The translations under genes were made by a program, and so were the position numbers. 64,000 nucleotides of DNA. Origin: an uncultured Lachnospiraceae bacterium (GTDB lineage Bacteria > Bacillota > Clostridia > Lachnospirales > Lachnospiraceae). The stretch covers positions 1-64,000 of the forward strand of contig CANQBH010000003.1 in NCBI GenBank assembly GCA_947589155.1. The letters are read 5' to 3'. This document shows, piece by piece, positions 17,717 through 24,918 of the stretch. Under the pieces are notes generated by a model, which had not been told where the DNA came from, ran no database searches, and was given only the letters and a program-made list of their open reading frames with translations. Within the stretch, counting starts at the first letter, position 1, and every line of letters starts with the position of its first letter.

Positions 17717-17743
17717 CTCAACTATGCTTTTTTCATAGTATAT

Positions 17744-17775
17744 GAAAAAAAGCCCGGCGGGGTTCATCCCGCCGG
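17744..17775 (-). terminator. Intrinsic terminator of pnp
   Basis: On the minus strand, an 8-bp GC stem (CCGGCGGG/CCCGCCGG) with a 6-base loop is followed by seven T residues, 19 bases after the pnp stop. Confidence 0.92.
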
Positions 17776-17793
17776 ACCAAAAGAGACCGCTCT

Positions 17794-19878
17794 TTATTTG
17801 ACGTCTTTGATGCTGAAACTGATGCGTCCGAGTTTGTCCTTGCCCAGACAAACCACTTTGACCACGTCGCCGAGCGTAAGCACGTCTTCCACCCGATCGA
17901 TCCGTTCCTTTGCGATCTTTGAAATATGCACCATGCCTTCTTTGCCCGGTGCGAACTCAAGGAACGCGCCAAATTCTTTGATGCTGACGACTTTACCCGT
18001 AAGGATCTGTCCCTGCTCAAAGTCGGTCGCGATAATGTTGATCATGTCAACGGCTTCCTGCATTTTTTCCATATCCGTACCGCACACGGAAACGGAACCG
18101 TCGTCCATGATATCGATCTTAACGCCGGTGCGTTCAATGATCTCGTTGATCGTCTTGCCTCTCTGTCCGATCACGTCGCCGGTCTTCTCCGGATCGATCT
18201 GGATCTGGATGATCTTCGGCGCGTAAGGGCTGACCTCAGGCCGCGGTTCAGAGATCGCTTTGGACATACATTCGTCCATGATAAAGAACCGCGCTTCCCT
18301 CGTCCTTCTGATCGCTTCTTCTACGATCGGGCGCGTCAGGCCGTGGATCTTGATGTCCATCTGGATCGCCGTGATCCCGTCTTTCGTACCCGTTACTTTA
18401 AAGTCCATGTCGCCGAAGAAATCTTCCAAGCCCTGAATATCCGTCAGGACGATATAATCGTCGTCCGTCTCTCCCGTCACGAGGCCGCAGGAAATACCGG
18501 CAACCATTTTTTTGATCGGTACGCCGGCCGCCATCAGCGACATGCAGGAGGCGCAGGTAGACGCCATGGACGTAGAACCGTTGGATTCAAACGTCTCGGA
18601 GACCGCGCGGATCGCATACGGGAACTCCTCAAGGGAAGGCAGTACCGGCAGAAGCGCCCGCTCCGCCAGCGCGCCGTGTCCGATCTCGCGGCGTCCCGGT
18701 CCGCGGGAAGGCTTTGTCTCGCCTACGGAATAAGACGGGAAGTTGTACTGATGGATGTAGCGCTTTTCCGTGATGTTCTCATCGAGCCCGTCCACCCGCT
18801 GCGCTTCCGACATCGGCGCAAGCGTCACGACGTTGCAGATCTGCGTCTGTCCGCGCGTGAACATTGCGGAACCGTGTACTCTCGGGATAAGATCCACTTC
18901 CGCGGAAAGTTTGCGGATCTCGTCGATCCGTCTGCCGTCCGGACGCTTGTGATCCTTTAAGATCATCTTGCGGACGGTCTTTTTCTGATATTGGTAAACG
19001 GCTTCGCCGAGAACTTCCAGCCAGTCTTCGCGGTCGGAAAACGCTTCTTCGAGTTGTTCCGTGATCTTGCGGATATTTTCCTCGCGCACCTGCTTGACGT
19101 CGGTAAAGACGGCTTCTTCCATCTGCTCCGGCGTAACGATCTTTTTCATTTCCGTAAACATCTCTTCCGGAACGGCGCAACTTTGATAGGTGTGCTTCGG
19201 CTTGCCGACTTCCGCAACGATCCCGTTGATGAAGGCAATGATCGTCTGGTTGATCTCATGCGCCATATAGATCGCTTCGATCATCTTGTCCTCCGGAATC
19301 TCGTTGGCTCCGGCTTCGATCATGATGACCTTTTCGGCCGTGGAAGCCACGGTCAGTTTCAGATCGCCGTCATGCCACTGCTTCTGGGAAGGATTGACGA
19401 TGAACGTCCCGTTTTCCATGCCGATCTGCGTCATCGCGCAAGGCCCGTCGAATGGGATATCGGAAATGCTGGTGGCGATCGCCGCGCCGATCATTGCGAC
19501 CAGTTCCGGACGACATTCCGGATCCACGCTCATGACCATGTTGTTCAGCGTCACGTCGTTCCGATAATCCTTCGGGAACAGCGGCCGCATCGGACGGTCG
19601 ATCACGCGCGCCGTCAGGACCGCATTTTCGGACGCCTTTCCCTCTCTCTTGTTAAATCCTCCGGGGATCTTGCCCACGGAATACATCTTTTCTTCAAACT
19701 CAACGCTCAGCGGGAAGAAATCGATCCCTTCGCGCGGCTTTTCGGAAGCCGTTGCCGTAGAAAGCACCGTCGTCTCGCCGTACTGCAGAAAAGCAGCGCC
19801 GTTTGCCTGCGCCGCCACACGGCCGATATCCACGCGCAGTGTCCTGCCGGCAAGTTCCATCGTAAATGTTTTTGTCAT
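17794..19878 (-). CDS. pnp: Polyribonucleotide nucleotidyltransferase (PNPase)
   Basis: PNPase degrades RNA 3'-5' using phosphate and can add tails. The 694-residue protein has two RNase PH domains; the second contains KDHKRPDGRRIDEIR and SNGSTSMASTCASCMSLMAA. A KH domain (VIGQRGKTINEIIERTGVKI, about residue 565) and an S1 domain (SIKEFGAFLEFAPGKEGMVH) follow. Length is normal. It lies downstream of rpsO, separated by a terminator and a structured leader of about 180 bases. This matches the rpsO-pnp order seen in many bacteria. Confidence 0.97.
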   Translation of the reverse strand: MTKTFTMELAGRTLRVDIGRVAAQANGAAFLQYGETTVLSTATASEKPREGIDFFPLSVEFEEKMYSVGKIPGGFNKREGKASENAVLTARVIDRPMRPLFPKDYRNDVTLNNMVMSVDPECRPELVAMIGAAIATSISDIPFDGPCAMTQIGMENGTFIVNPSQKQWHDGDLKLTVASTAEKVIMIEAGANEIPEDKMIEAIYMAHEINQTIIAFINGIVAEVGKPKHTYQSCAVPEEMFTEMKKIVTPEQMEEAVFTDVKQVREENIRKITEQLEEAFSDREDWLEVLGEAVYQYQKKTVRKMILKDHKRPDGRRIDEIRKLSAEVDLIPRVHGSAMFTRGQTQICNVVTLAPMSEAQRVDGLDENITEKRYIHQYNFPSYSVGETKPSRGPGRREIGHGALAERALLPVLPSLEEFPYAIRAVSETFESNGSTSMASTCASCMSLMAAGVPIKKMVAGISCGLVTGETDDDYIVLTDIQGLEDFFGDMDFKVTGTKDGITAIQMDIKIHGLTRPIVEEAIRRTREARFFIMDECMSKAISEPRPEVSPYAPKIIQIQIDPEKTGDVIGQRGKTINEIIERTGVKIDIMDDGSVSVCGTDMEKMQEAVDMINIIATDFEQGQILTGKVVSIKEFGAFLEFAPGKEGMVHISKIAKERIDRVEDVLTLGDVVKVVCLGKDKLGRISFSIKDVK

Positions 19879-19910
19879 GATCTTCTCCTTATCTTTTCTG
19901 TCGGCGGCCT

Positions 19911-20000
19911 GCCCGAAACTACTGAAAGAAACAAAACGCGTTTGCGCCTTTCAGTGGTCTCGGTCTCCTTTTCCGCCGAAACGCCATGTTGCTTTCGGGC
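19911..20000 (-). promoter_or_regulatory. Structured pnp leader with alternative pairings
   Basis: GCCCGAAA (19911-19918) pairs perfectly with TTTCGGGC (19993-20000). This encloses an 8-bp hairpin (ACTGAAAG 19921-19928 with CTTTCAGT 19948-19955). TTTCGG at 19993-19998 can instead pair locally with CCGAAA at 19976-19981. I see no clear promoter here, so pnp may be expressed by read-through from rpsO. Confidence 0.4.
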
Positions 20001-20017
20001 GCTCCGAAGCCCGCAAG

Positions 20018-20051
20018 AAAAAGGAACGGAATAGCCGTACTACTCCGTCCC
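20018..20051 (-). terminator. Terminator/attenuator after rpsO
   Basis: On the minus strand, an 11-bp stem with two G-U pairs and a 7-base loop (GTACGGC) is followed by five T residues, just past the rpsO stop. It separates rpsO from pnp. Confidence 0.75.
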
Positions 20052-20058
20052 CGTCTTT

Positions 20059-20325
20059 TTACTTTCTCAAGCCAAGCCGCTCGATCAAAGAACGGTAGCG
20101 CTCGATATCGATTCCCTTCAGGTAAGCCAGAAGGTTACGTCTCTTACCGATCATCTTTAACATACCGCGTCTGGAATGAAAGTCCTTCGGATTCTCTTTC
20201 AGATGCTCGGTCAGTTCCTGAATACGCGCCGTCAGAACGGCTACCTGTACTTCCGGAGAACCTGTGTCTCCCGGCGTTCTGGCATATTCTTCCATGATCG
20301 CCTGTTTCTTTTCCTTTGAAATCAT
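20059..20325 (-). CDS. rpsO: 30S ribosomal protein S15
   Basis: The 88-residue protein is full length and matches the family throughout. Examples are [20 protein letters not shown] near residue 15, [20 protein letters not shown], and the end LIERLGLRK. It binds 16S rRNA at the h20-h21-h22 junction. AGGAGG lies 7 bases before the ATG. It has its own promoter and a leader of about 100 bases. Confidence 0.97.
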   Translation of the reverse strand: MISKEKKQAIMEEYARTPGDTGSPEVQVAVLTARIQELTEHLKENPKDFHSRRGMLKMIGKRRNLLAYLKGIDIERYRSLIERLGLRK

Positions 20326-20424
20326 ACTTTTACCTCCTCATTGTCATACACCGATACTCAGCGCGAGGTCGGAGTCTCCATCCACCGAATATCAGTAAAA
20401 CTTCGCGGGACTTTTGCCCGCGTT
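20326..20424 (-). promoter_or_regulatory. 5' leader of rpsO, possible S15 autoregulatory RNA
   Basis: The transcript before rpsO is about 100 bases long. It contains a GC hairpin (CGCGGG/CCCGCG, 7-base loop) near its start and a G/C-rich second half. S15 autoregulation through mRNA leaders is known in several bacterial groups, so this is a likely site, but I did not match a specific leader class. Confidence 0.4.
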
Positions 20425-20429
20425 CCTAT

Positions 20430-20458
20430 ATATTACCACAGCGCAAGCGCGTTGTAAA
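20430..20458 (-). promoter_or_regulatory. Promoter of rpsO
   Basis: On the minus strand, TTTACA and TAATAT are 17 bases apart, about 105 bases before the rpsO start codon. Confidence 0.65.
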
Positions 20459-20460
20459 CT

Positions 20461-20541
20461 GTTTTTTCCGTCCGCGAGGCAGAAGGAAAATCGCAAGTTT
20501 TTTCCGTTTGCGAGGCAGACCGCGCAACGCGGACAAAAAAC
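20461..20541. repeat. Cluster of imperfect GC/T-rich repeats between rpsO and the NlpC gene
   Basis: Two near-identical blocks, GTTTTTTCCGTCCGCGAGGC (20461 on) and GTTTTTTCCGTTTGCGAGGC (20498 on), are followed by a CCGCG-CAA-CGCGG palindrome (20520-20532) and ACAAAAAAC. The left block and the right end are roughly inverted copies. It may form the 3' end structure of the upstream gene, but no clean terminator is visible. Confidence 0.4.
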
Positions 20542-20552
20542 TCATACAAAGA

Positions 20553-21596
20553 TCAATCCAGCAGGCTCACGCAGCAGATCGGGTTCCGGTAAAAGGCGTT
20601 GGAAATGATGATACCGGTCCGTTCCGTGCTGGCATGTACGATCTGCCCGTTGCCGAGATAGATCGCCACATGGCTGATGCTTCCGCTGCCATAGAACAGA
20701 AGATCGCCCGCTTTCAGTTCCGACGTGCTTACGCGGGTACCGTACTGCGCCTGCGCTCTGGAAGAATGCGGCAGATAAATGCCGTACTGCGCAAATACGG
20801 AAAGGACAAAGCCCGAACAGTCAGCGCCGCGGGTCAGGCTCGTGCCGCCCCAGACGTAAGGGTTTCCTACGAACTGCGTCGCATAGGAGACCAGACTCGC
20901 CCTTGCGTCGGAAATGCCGTTTCCAAAACGGACTTCCGACAGCGTCATCGCATCCGGAAGCGCGATCGCACATTCCACAAATTCACCGCTGATATAACCG
21001 GTCTCGTTATCGATATTGACTTTGATCCAATCGCCCTCATGCGCGATCACTTCTACTTCTTCGCCTTTCGGCATGGTCGCAAGGATCGCGGATTCCGTGT
21101 TCGGCTCCTGCCGTACCCGCAGCGAATCGCCCGTGACCGTTGCGATCTCCGCAGCGACCTCATCGGCGAGCGCGACGGCTTCTTCTCCGGTCAGGATGTA
21201 TTCCGCCAGCACATAACCGTCGACCTCTCCCGAGGAGATGTGCAGCCAGTCCCCTTCCTGTCCGAGGATCTCGCAGCCGGCGTTCTCCGGCAGTTTGCCT
21301 ACGATCGACGCGTCCTCAGACGCCGCTTCGCGGATATTAATATTGCCCTCGACATTTGCCATGCCCAGATTCTGATAACCGTAGTGTTCCTGCGGGCCGG
21401 CAGTGCTTGCCGTTACGGAAACATCGGCGGAAGATACGGCGAACTGCGAGGCGACGTCGACGTCCACCACCGAAGCCGTCACGATTCCTGACGTAGCCTG
21501 ATATTCCCTGTTCTGCTCACTTTGTGTCCTGCATACGCTAAACAGCAGACATCCTGCCGCAACTACGGAAAACCCGCGAATGATTCGATCTTTCAT
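20553..21596 (-). CDS. SH3-domain NlpC/P60 cell-wall hydrolase
   Basis: This 347-residue exported D,L-endopeptidase candidate cleaves peptidoglycan stem peptides. The N-terminal signal ends around LLFSVCRTQ, a weak lipobox-like site. Two bacterial SH3 domains follow (about residues 80-140, GNINIREAASEDASIVGKLP, and 150-210, DSLRVRQEPNTESAILATMP). The C-terminal NlpC/P60 domain has catalytic Cys in RGADCSGFVLSVF and His in SISHVAIYLGNG, plus IVHASTER. It is monocistronic, with a consensus promoter and a WalR-like box upstream. Confidence 0.93.
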   Translation of the reverse strand: MKDRIIRGFSVVAAGCLLFSVCRTQSEQNREYQATSGIVTASVVDVDVASQFAVSSADVSVTASTAGPQEHYGYQNLGMANVEGNINIREAASEDASIVGKLPENAGCEILGQEGDWLHISSGEVDGYVLAEYILTGEEAVALADEVAAEIATVTGDSLRVRQEPNTESAILATMPKGEEVEVIAHEGDWIKVNIDNETGYISGEFVECAIALPDAMTLSEVRFGNGISDARASLVSYATQFVGNPYVWGGTSLTRGADCSGFVLSVFAQYGIYLPHSSRAQAQYGTRVSTSELKAGDLLFYGSGSISHVAIYLGNGQIVHASTERTGIIISNAFYRNPICCVSLLD

Positions 21597-21642
21597 ACTT
21601 TCTCCACCTCAGAGTCTTCTCTTTTGATTTGACACTGTCGCC

Positions 21643-21671
21643 ATTATAACAGGCAGGAAAAATCTTGTCAA
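21643..21671 (-). promoter_or_regulatory. Consensus promoter of the NlpC/P60 gene
   Basis: On the minus strand, TTGACA and TATAAT are exactly 17 bases apart, the textbook housekeeping-sigma promoter. The start point lies about 40 bases before the ATG. Confidence 0.92.
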
Positions 21672-21677
21672 TCATTT

Positions 21678-21694
21678 TGTAACATTTTTGTAAC
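21678..21694 (+). promoter_or_regulatory. WalR-like box (TGTAAC-N5-TGTAAC)
   Basis: The plus strand reads TGTAAC-ATTTT-TGTAAC, which fits the published WalR/YycF site TGTWAH-N5-TGTWAH. It begins 6 bases upstream of the -35 box of a wall-hydrolase gene, the type of gene WalR controls in B. subtilis. The site is on the strand opposite to the gene, and no walRK genes are in the window. Confidence 0.5.
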
Positions 21695-21699
21695 AAAAG

Positions 21700-22626
21700 T
21701 CAGACCGGTCTTTTGTTGAAATACGCGGCGGCGTTTTTCTTATCCAGACGCATCTGCCGCCGCAGTTCCTCCAGATCATTGAAGCGTATCTCCGGCCGCA
21801 GCCTTTCCAAAAACACGACCTTCGCCTTCTTGTCATAGACGTCTTCATGGAAATCCAGAATGTGCGTCTCGATCCCCATGCGGTTCTTCTCCCCGACCGT
21901 CGGCTTGACGCCGACATTGGTCACGCCGTGGTAATTCTTATGCTCCAGTTCGATCCGCGTCACATAAACGCCGTTTTCGGGAAGCAGTTTGTCCTCCGGC
22001 GGATAGAGATTGATCGTCGGCATCCCCAGCGTCCTTCCGATATGATTGCCGTGCACCACGGTGCCCCAGATGAAATACGGGTAGCCGAGCAGTTTTTCCG
22101 CCTCCGCCACATGGCCCGCCGCGATCTCCTCTCTTACGAACGTACTGCTGATGTCGCGTTTTTCAAACTGAAGTTTTTCCAGCACCTCCAGCTGAAAGCC
22201 CATTTTTTCGGAAAGTTCTTTCAGCAGCGCCGTATCGCCCCTTCCGCGGCTCCCAAAGCGGAAGTCCGTCCCGCAGACCATGTATCTCATGCGCAGTTCC
22301 GTCATCAGAAGTTCGATAAAACGCTCCGGCTCAAGCATTTGGATCTCGTCCTTAAACGGACATTCGGCCAGATAGGCGATCCCCTCCTGCTCCAATAACT
22401 GCCGCCTCTCCTCATTGGTGATGAGCAGTTTCGTCCGGTCTTTGTTTAACTGAAGACGCGGCGAAACGTCGAACGTGACGACCAGCGGACGAAAGCCCCG
22501 CTGCTCCTGCTGTAAAAGTTTCTGCGTCAGGAGTTCGTGCCCTTTGTGGATCCCGTCAAATTTGCCGACGGCAACGGCGGTATCTTCCGTTAGGTTATTG
22601 TGATATAAAGACGTGAAAATTTTCAT
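21700..22626 (-). CDS. ribF: Bifunctional riboflavin kinase/FAD synthetase
   Basis: RibF converts riboflavin to FMN and then FAD. The 308-residue protein has the N-terminal nucleotidyltransferase domain (AVGKFDGIHKGHELL, about residue 20; CGTDFRFGSRGRGD). The C-terminal kinase domain carries GTVVHGNHIGRTLGMPTINL (about residue 188) and TNVGVKPTVGEKN. It is the last gene of the nusA-infB operon, 3 bases after truB. No FMN riboswitch is near it. Confidence 0.96.
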   Translation of the reverse strand: MKIFTSLYHNNLTEDTAVAVGKFDGIHKGHELLTQKLLQQEQRGFRPLVVTFDVSPRLQLNKDRTKLLITNEERRQLLEQEGIAYLAECPFKDEIQMLEPERFIELLMTELRMRYMVCGTDFRFGSRGRGDTALLKELSEKMGFQLEVLEKLQFEKRDISSTFVREEIAAGHVAEAEKLLGYPYFIWGTVVHGNHIGRTLGMPTINLYPPEDKLLPENGVYVTRIELEHKNYHGVTNVGVKPTVGEKNRMGIETHILDFHEDVYDKKAKVVFLERLRPEIRFNDLEELRRQMRLDKKNAAAYFNKRPV

Positions 22627-22629
22627 CCG

Positions 22630-23568
22630 TTACTCCAAAAACATCCTGACGACCCGCCATTGCCCCTCGCAGAGTTCAAACAGCCCGACGAACCTGCCGT
22701 CCCGCAGATAGATCCTGATTTTGGCGCCGTTTTTGCATTCTTCTGCTGTATCTGCATGATTTCCTGCAATTTTGCCGTTTTCCGACAGCGCAAAAACGAC
22801 CTCGTCCCTTCCGATACTGTTGCCGTTTTTCAGGCGGGGCTCCGCACGTTCCGCCGCAACCGCCCTCGGATAGGAAGAAAAGACGCTGTCCACGGGCAGG
22901 AGGAGTTCTTCGCCCCTGCCTTCCTTCACCGTCTTCTCCACTTCATCCAAAGTCCTTGCCTCCTCCAGCGTAAATCCCGCCGCCCTTGTCCTTTGCAATG
23001 ACTGAAGACAGCCGCCGCAGCCCAATGCCTGTCCGATATCGTGGCAGAGCGTCCGGATGTATGTGCCCTTGGAACAGCGCACCTCCATGCGCACAACCGG
23101 CAACGCGATCTCTTGGATACGGATGCCGTAAATCGTGATCTTCCGCGGCGCGCGCTCCACTTCTTCACCCTGTCTGGCAAGATCGCAGAGTTTCCTTCCG
23201 TTGACCTTTAAGGCGGAATACATCGGCGGGATCTGCTCCTGTTCGCCGACAAACGATAGGATCGTCTGCCGGATCGTCTCTTCGTCCGGTTTTACCTCAT
23301 GCCGTTCAAGGATCGTCCCCGTCATGTCCTGCGTGTCGCTGACAACGCCGAGGCGAAGCACCGCCTCATACGTCTTGTCGCTGTCGGTCAGCAGGCCGCA
23401 TACCCTTGTCGCCTTCCCGATACAGACCGGCAGCACGCCGACGGCGTCGGGGTCCAGCGTTCCGGTATGCCCGATCTTCCGGCATCCGAGGATCCCGCGC
23501 AGACGCGCCACGACGTCAAACGAGGTATAGCCCGCTTCTTTGTTGATGATGATGATCCCGCTTTTCAA
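22630..23568 (-). CDS. truB: tRNA pseudouridine-55 synthase
   Basis: TruB makes pseudouridine at position 55 of the tRNA T loop. The 312-residue protein has KIGHTGTLDPDAVGVLPVCI (about residue 33), which contains the catalytic aspartate, and YEAVLRLGVVSDTQD. It also has CSKGTYIRTLCHDIGQALGC and a C-terminal PUA-like segment. It is 12 bases after nrnA. Confidence 0.96.
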   Translation of the reverse strand: MKSGIIIINKEAGYTSFDVVARLRGILGCRKIGHTGTLDPDAVGVLPVCIGKATRVCGLLTDSDKTYEAVLRLGVVSDTQDMTGTILERHEVKPDEETIRQTILSFVGEQEQIPPMYSALKVNGRKLCDLARQGEEVERAPRKITIYGIRIQEIALPVVRMEVRCSKGTYIRTLCHDIGQALGCGGCLQSLQRTRAAGFTLEEARTLDEVEKTVKEGRGEELLLPVDSVFSSYPRAVAAERAEPRLKNGNSIGRDEVVFALSENGKIAGNHADTAEECKNGAKIRIYLRDGRFVGLFELCEGQWRVVRMFLE

Positions 23569-23580
23569 TGTCCGCCTCCG

Positions 23581-24534
23581 TTATTCCTGCCGCATGGCCG
23601 CGACTTCGCGCACGATCTCCCCGATCAATTCCCACGGATCTTCGCCGGTCAGGGAAAACCCCGCGGCTTTTTTATGGCCGCCGCCCTGATATTTCAGCGC
23701 GAGCGCCGCCAGATCCACCTGATCGCTCTTATTGCGCGCGCTCACCTTGTAAGCGTTTTTCTCCAGTTCATATAAAAAGATTGCCGTATCGATCTCTTTC
23801 GTCACGCGCAGCTGGCTGACGATGCCCTCCAGATCTTTTGGATGCGCGCCGTAGCGCCCCATCTCCTCCATAGAGATCACGGAGGCGATACAGCCTTCCT
23901 TTTCATAGAGGCGGCAGTTTAACAGCGCGTGGCCCAGCAGTTTGTTCTGCACATAGGTCTTCTCATAGAAGGTGCGGTCCACAATGGACGGATAATCGAT
24001 TCCCAGATCCATCAGTTTTCCCGCGATCTCCATCGTGGACGATTTCGTGCAGGAATACTGGAAGACGCCGGTATCGCTGATCAGCCCGCAATACAGGCAC
24101 TCCGCGATCTCTTTTGTGATCTTTTCCTCGTCCAAAACGCCGTAGACCAGTTCACAGGTGGAACTGGCGTCCGCAACGATCACGTTTTGATCCGCAAAGA
24201 TCCGGTTGCTGATATGATGGTCGATGCAGAGCGTGCGCGCTGCCTGTTCAAAAAACGCGGCGTGCGCGCCAAGGCGCATGGTGTCGCTGCAATCCAGAAC
24301 GATAAACAGATCAAACGCCCGTCCGCCGTCCGCCTGCTCGATGTCCTCCGCCCCCTGCAAAAACGTATAGATCTTCGGGATCGGCTCCAGATAGAGCCGG
24401 ACGTCGATCTGCGGGAAATACCGCCGGATGTAATTGTAGACGGCAAGCGAGGAACCGATACAGTCCCCGTCGGGCCGGATGTGTCCGGAGATCCCTACGC
24501 TCTTTACGTCTTTTAATTCTTCGTCTAAACGCAT
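23581..24534 (-). CDS. nrnA: DHH-family bifunctional oligoribonuclease/pAp phosphatase
   Basis: This 317-residue phosphoesterase degrades nano-RNAs and pAp in Firmicutes. The DHH metal motifs are GHIRPDGDCIGSSLAVY (about residue 16), LDCSDTMRLG and CIDHHISNRIFAD (about 102). The DHHA1 domain ends with YQGGGHKKAAGFSL. It starts one base after the rbfA stop codon, within the nusA-infB operon, where this gene normally sits between rbfA and truB. Confidence 0.94.
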   Translation of the reverse strand: MRLDEELKDVKSVGISGHIRPDGDCIGSSLAVYNYIRRYFPQIDVRLYLEPIPKIYTFLQGAEDIEQADGGRAFDLFIVLDCSDTMRLGAHAAFFEQAARTLCIDHHISNRIFADQNVIVADASSTCELVYGVLDEEKITKEIAECLYCGLISDTGVFQYSCTKSSTMEIAGKLMDLGIDYPSIVDRTFYEKTYVQNKLLGHALLNCRLYEKEGCIASVISMEEMGRYGAHPKDLEGIVSQLRVTKEIDTAIFLYELEKNAYKVSARNKSDQVDLAALALKYQGGGHKKAAGFSLTGEDPWELIGEIVREVAAMRQE

Positions 24535-24535
24535 C

Positions 24536-24916
24536 TCACTCCTCCTCCCGCTTCTCCTGTTCCTGCCCGCGGTTCACCTCGTCGATCAGTTTGGACATCC
24601 GCACGCCATAGGCGATGGACTGATCCAGCACAAAACGGATCTCCGGCGTGTTGCGCAGATTGATACTGTTCGCCAGTTTATGGCGGATAAAGCCGGAAGA
24701 ACTGCGCAACCCTTCCATCGTATCGCTCTGCGCCTTCTCGTCTCCGAGCACGCTGATATACGCCTTGGCGCTCCCGAGATCCGCGGCGACATCGACCGCG
24801 ACGACGCTGCACATCTCGGAGATCCTCGGATCCTTGAGGTCGTTACGGATGATATTGCTCAATTCCCGCAGGACTTCTTCATTTATCCTCGTCTGTTTAA
24901 TGCTTCTTTTCTTCAT
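24536..24916 (-). CDS. rbfA: Ribosome-binding factor A
   Basis: RbfA helps mature the 16S rRNA 5' end and the small subunit. The 126-residue KH-fold protein has INEEVLRELSNIIRNDLKDP, then ISEMCSVVAVDVAADLGSAK and LRNTPEIRFVLDQSIAYGVR. The ATG at 24916 is two bases past the infB stop. The open frame extends to 25003, but that would run into infB. The end is charged (RGQEQEKREEE). Confidence 0.95.
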   Translation of the reverse strand: MKKRSIKQTRINEEVLRELSNIIRNDLKDPRISEMCSVVAVDVAADLGSAKAYISVLGDEKAQSDTMEGLRSSSGFIRHKLANSINLRNTPEIRFVLDQSIAYGVRMSKLIDEVNRGQEQEKREEE

Positions 24917-24918
24917 GA

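Noticed and set aside
18991..20034. 347-residue plus-strand open frame over pnp
   Set aside because: It is rich in His/Arg/Asp, typical of antisense to a coding strand, and no motif is visible. pnp is certain on the other strand.
21597..21760. FMN riboswitch near ribF
   Set aside because: ribF is the last gene of a long operon, and no FMN-element consensus or long leader is present before it.
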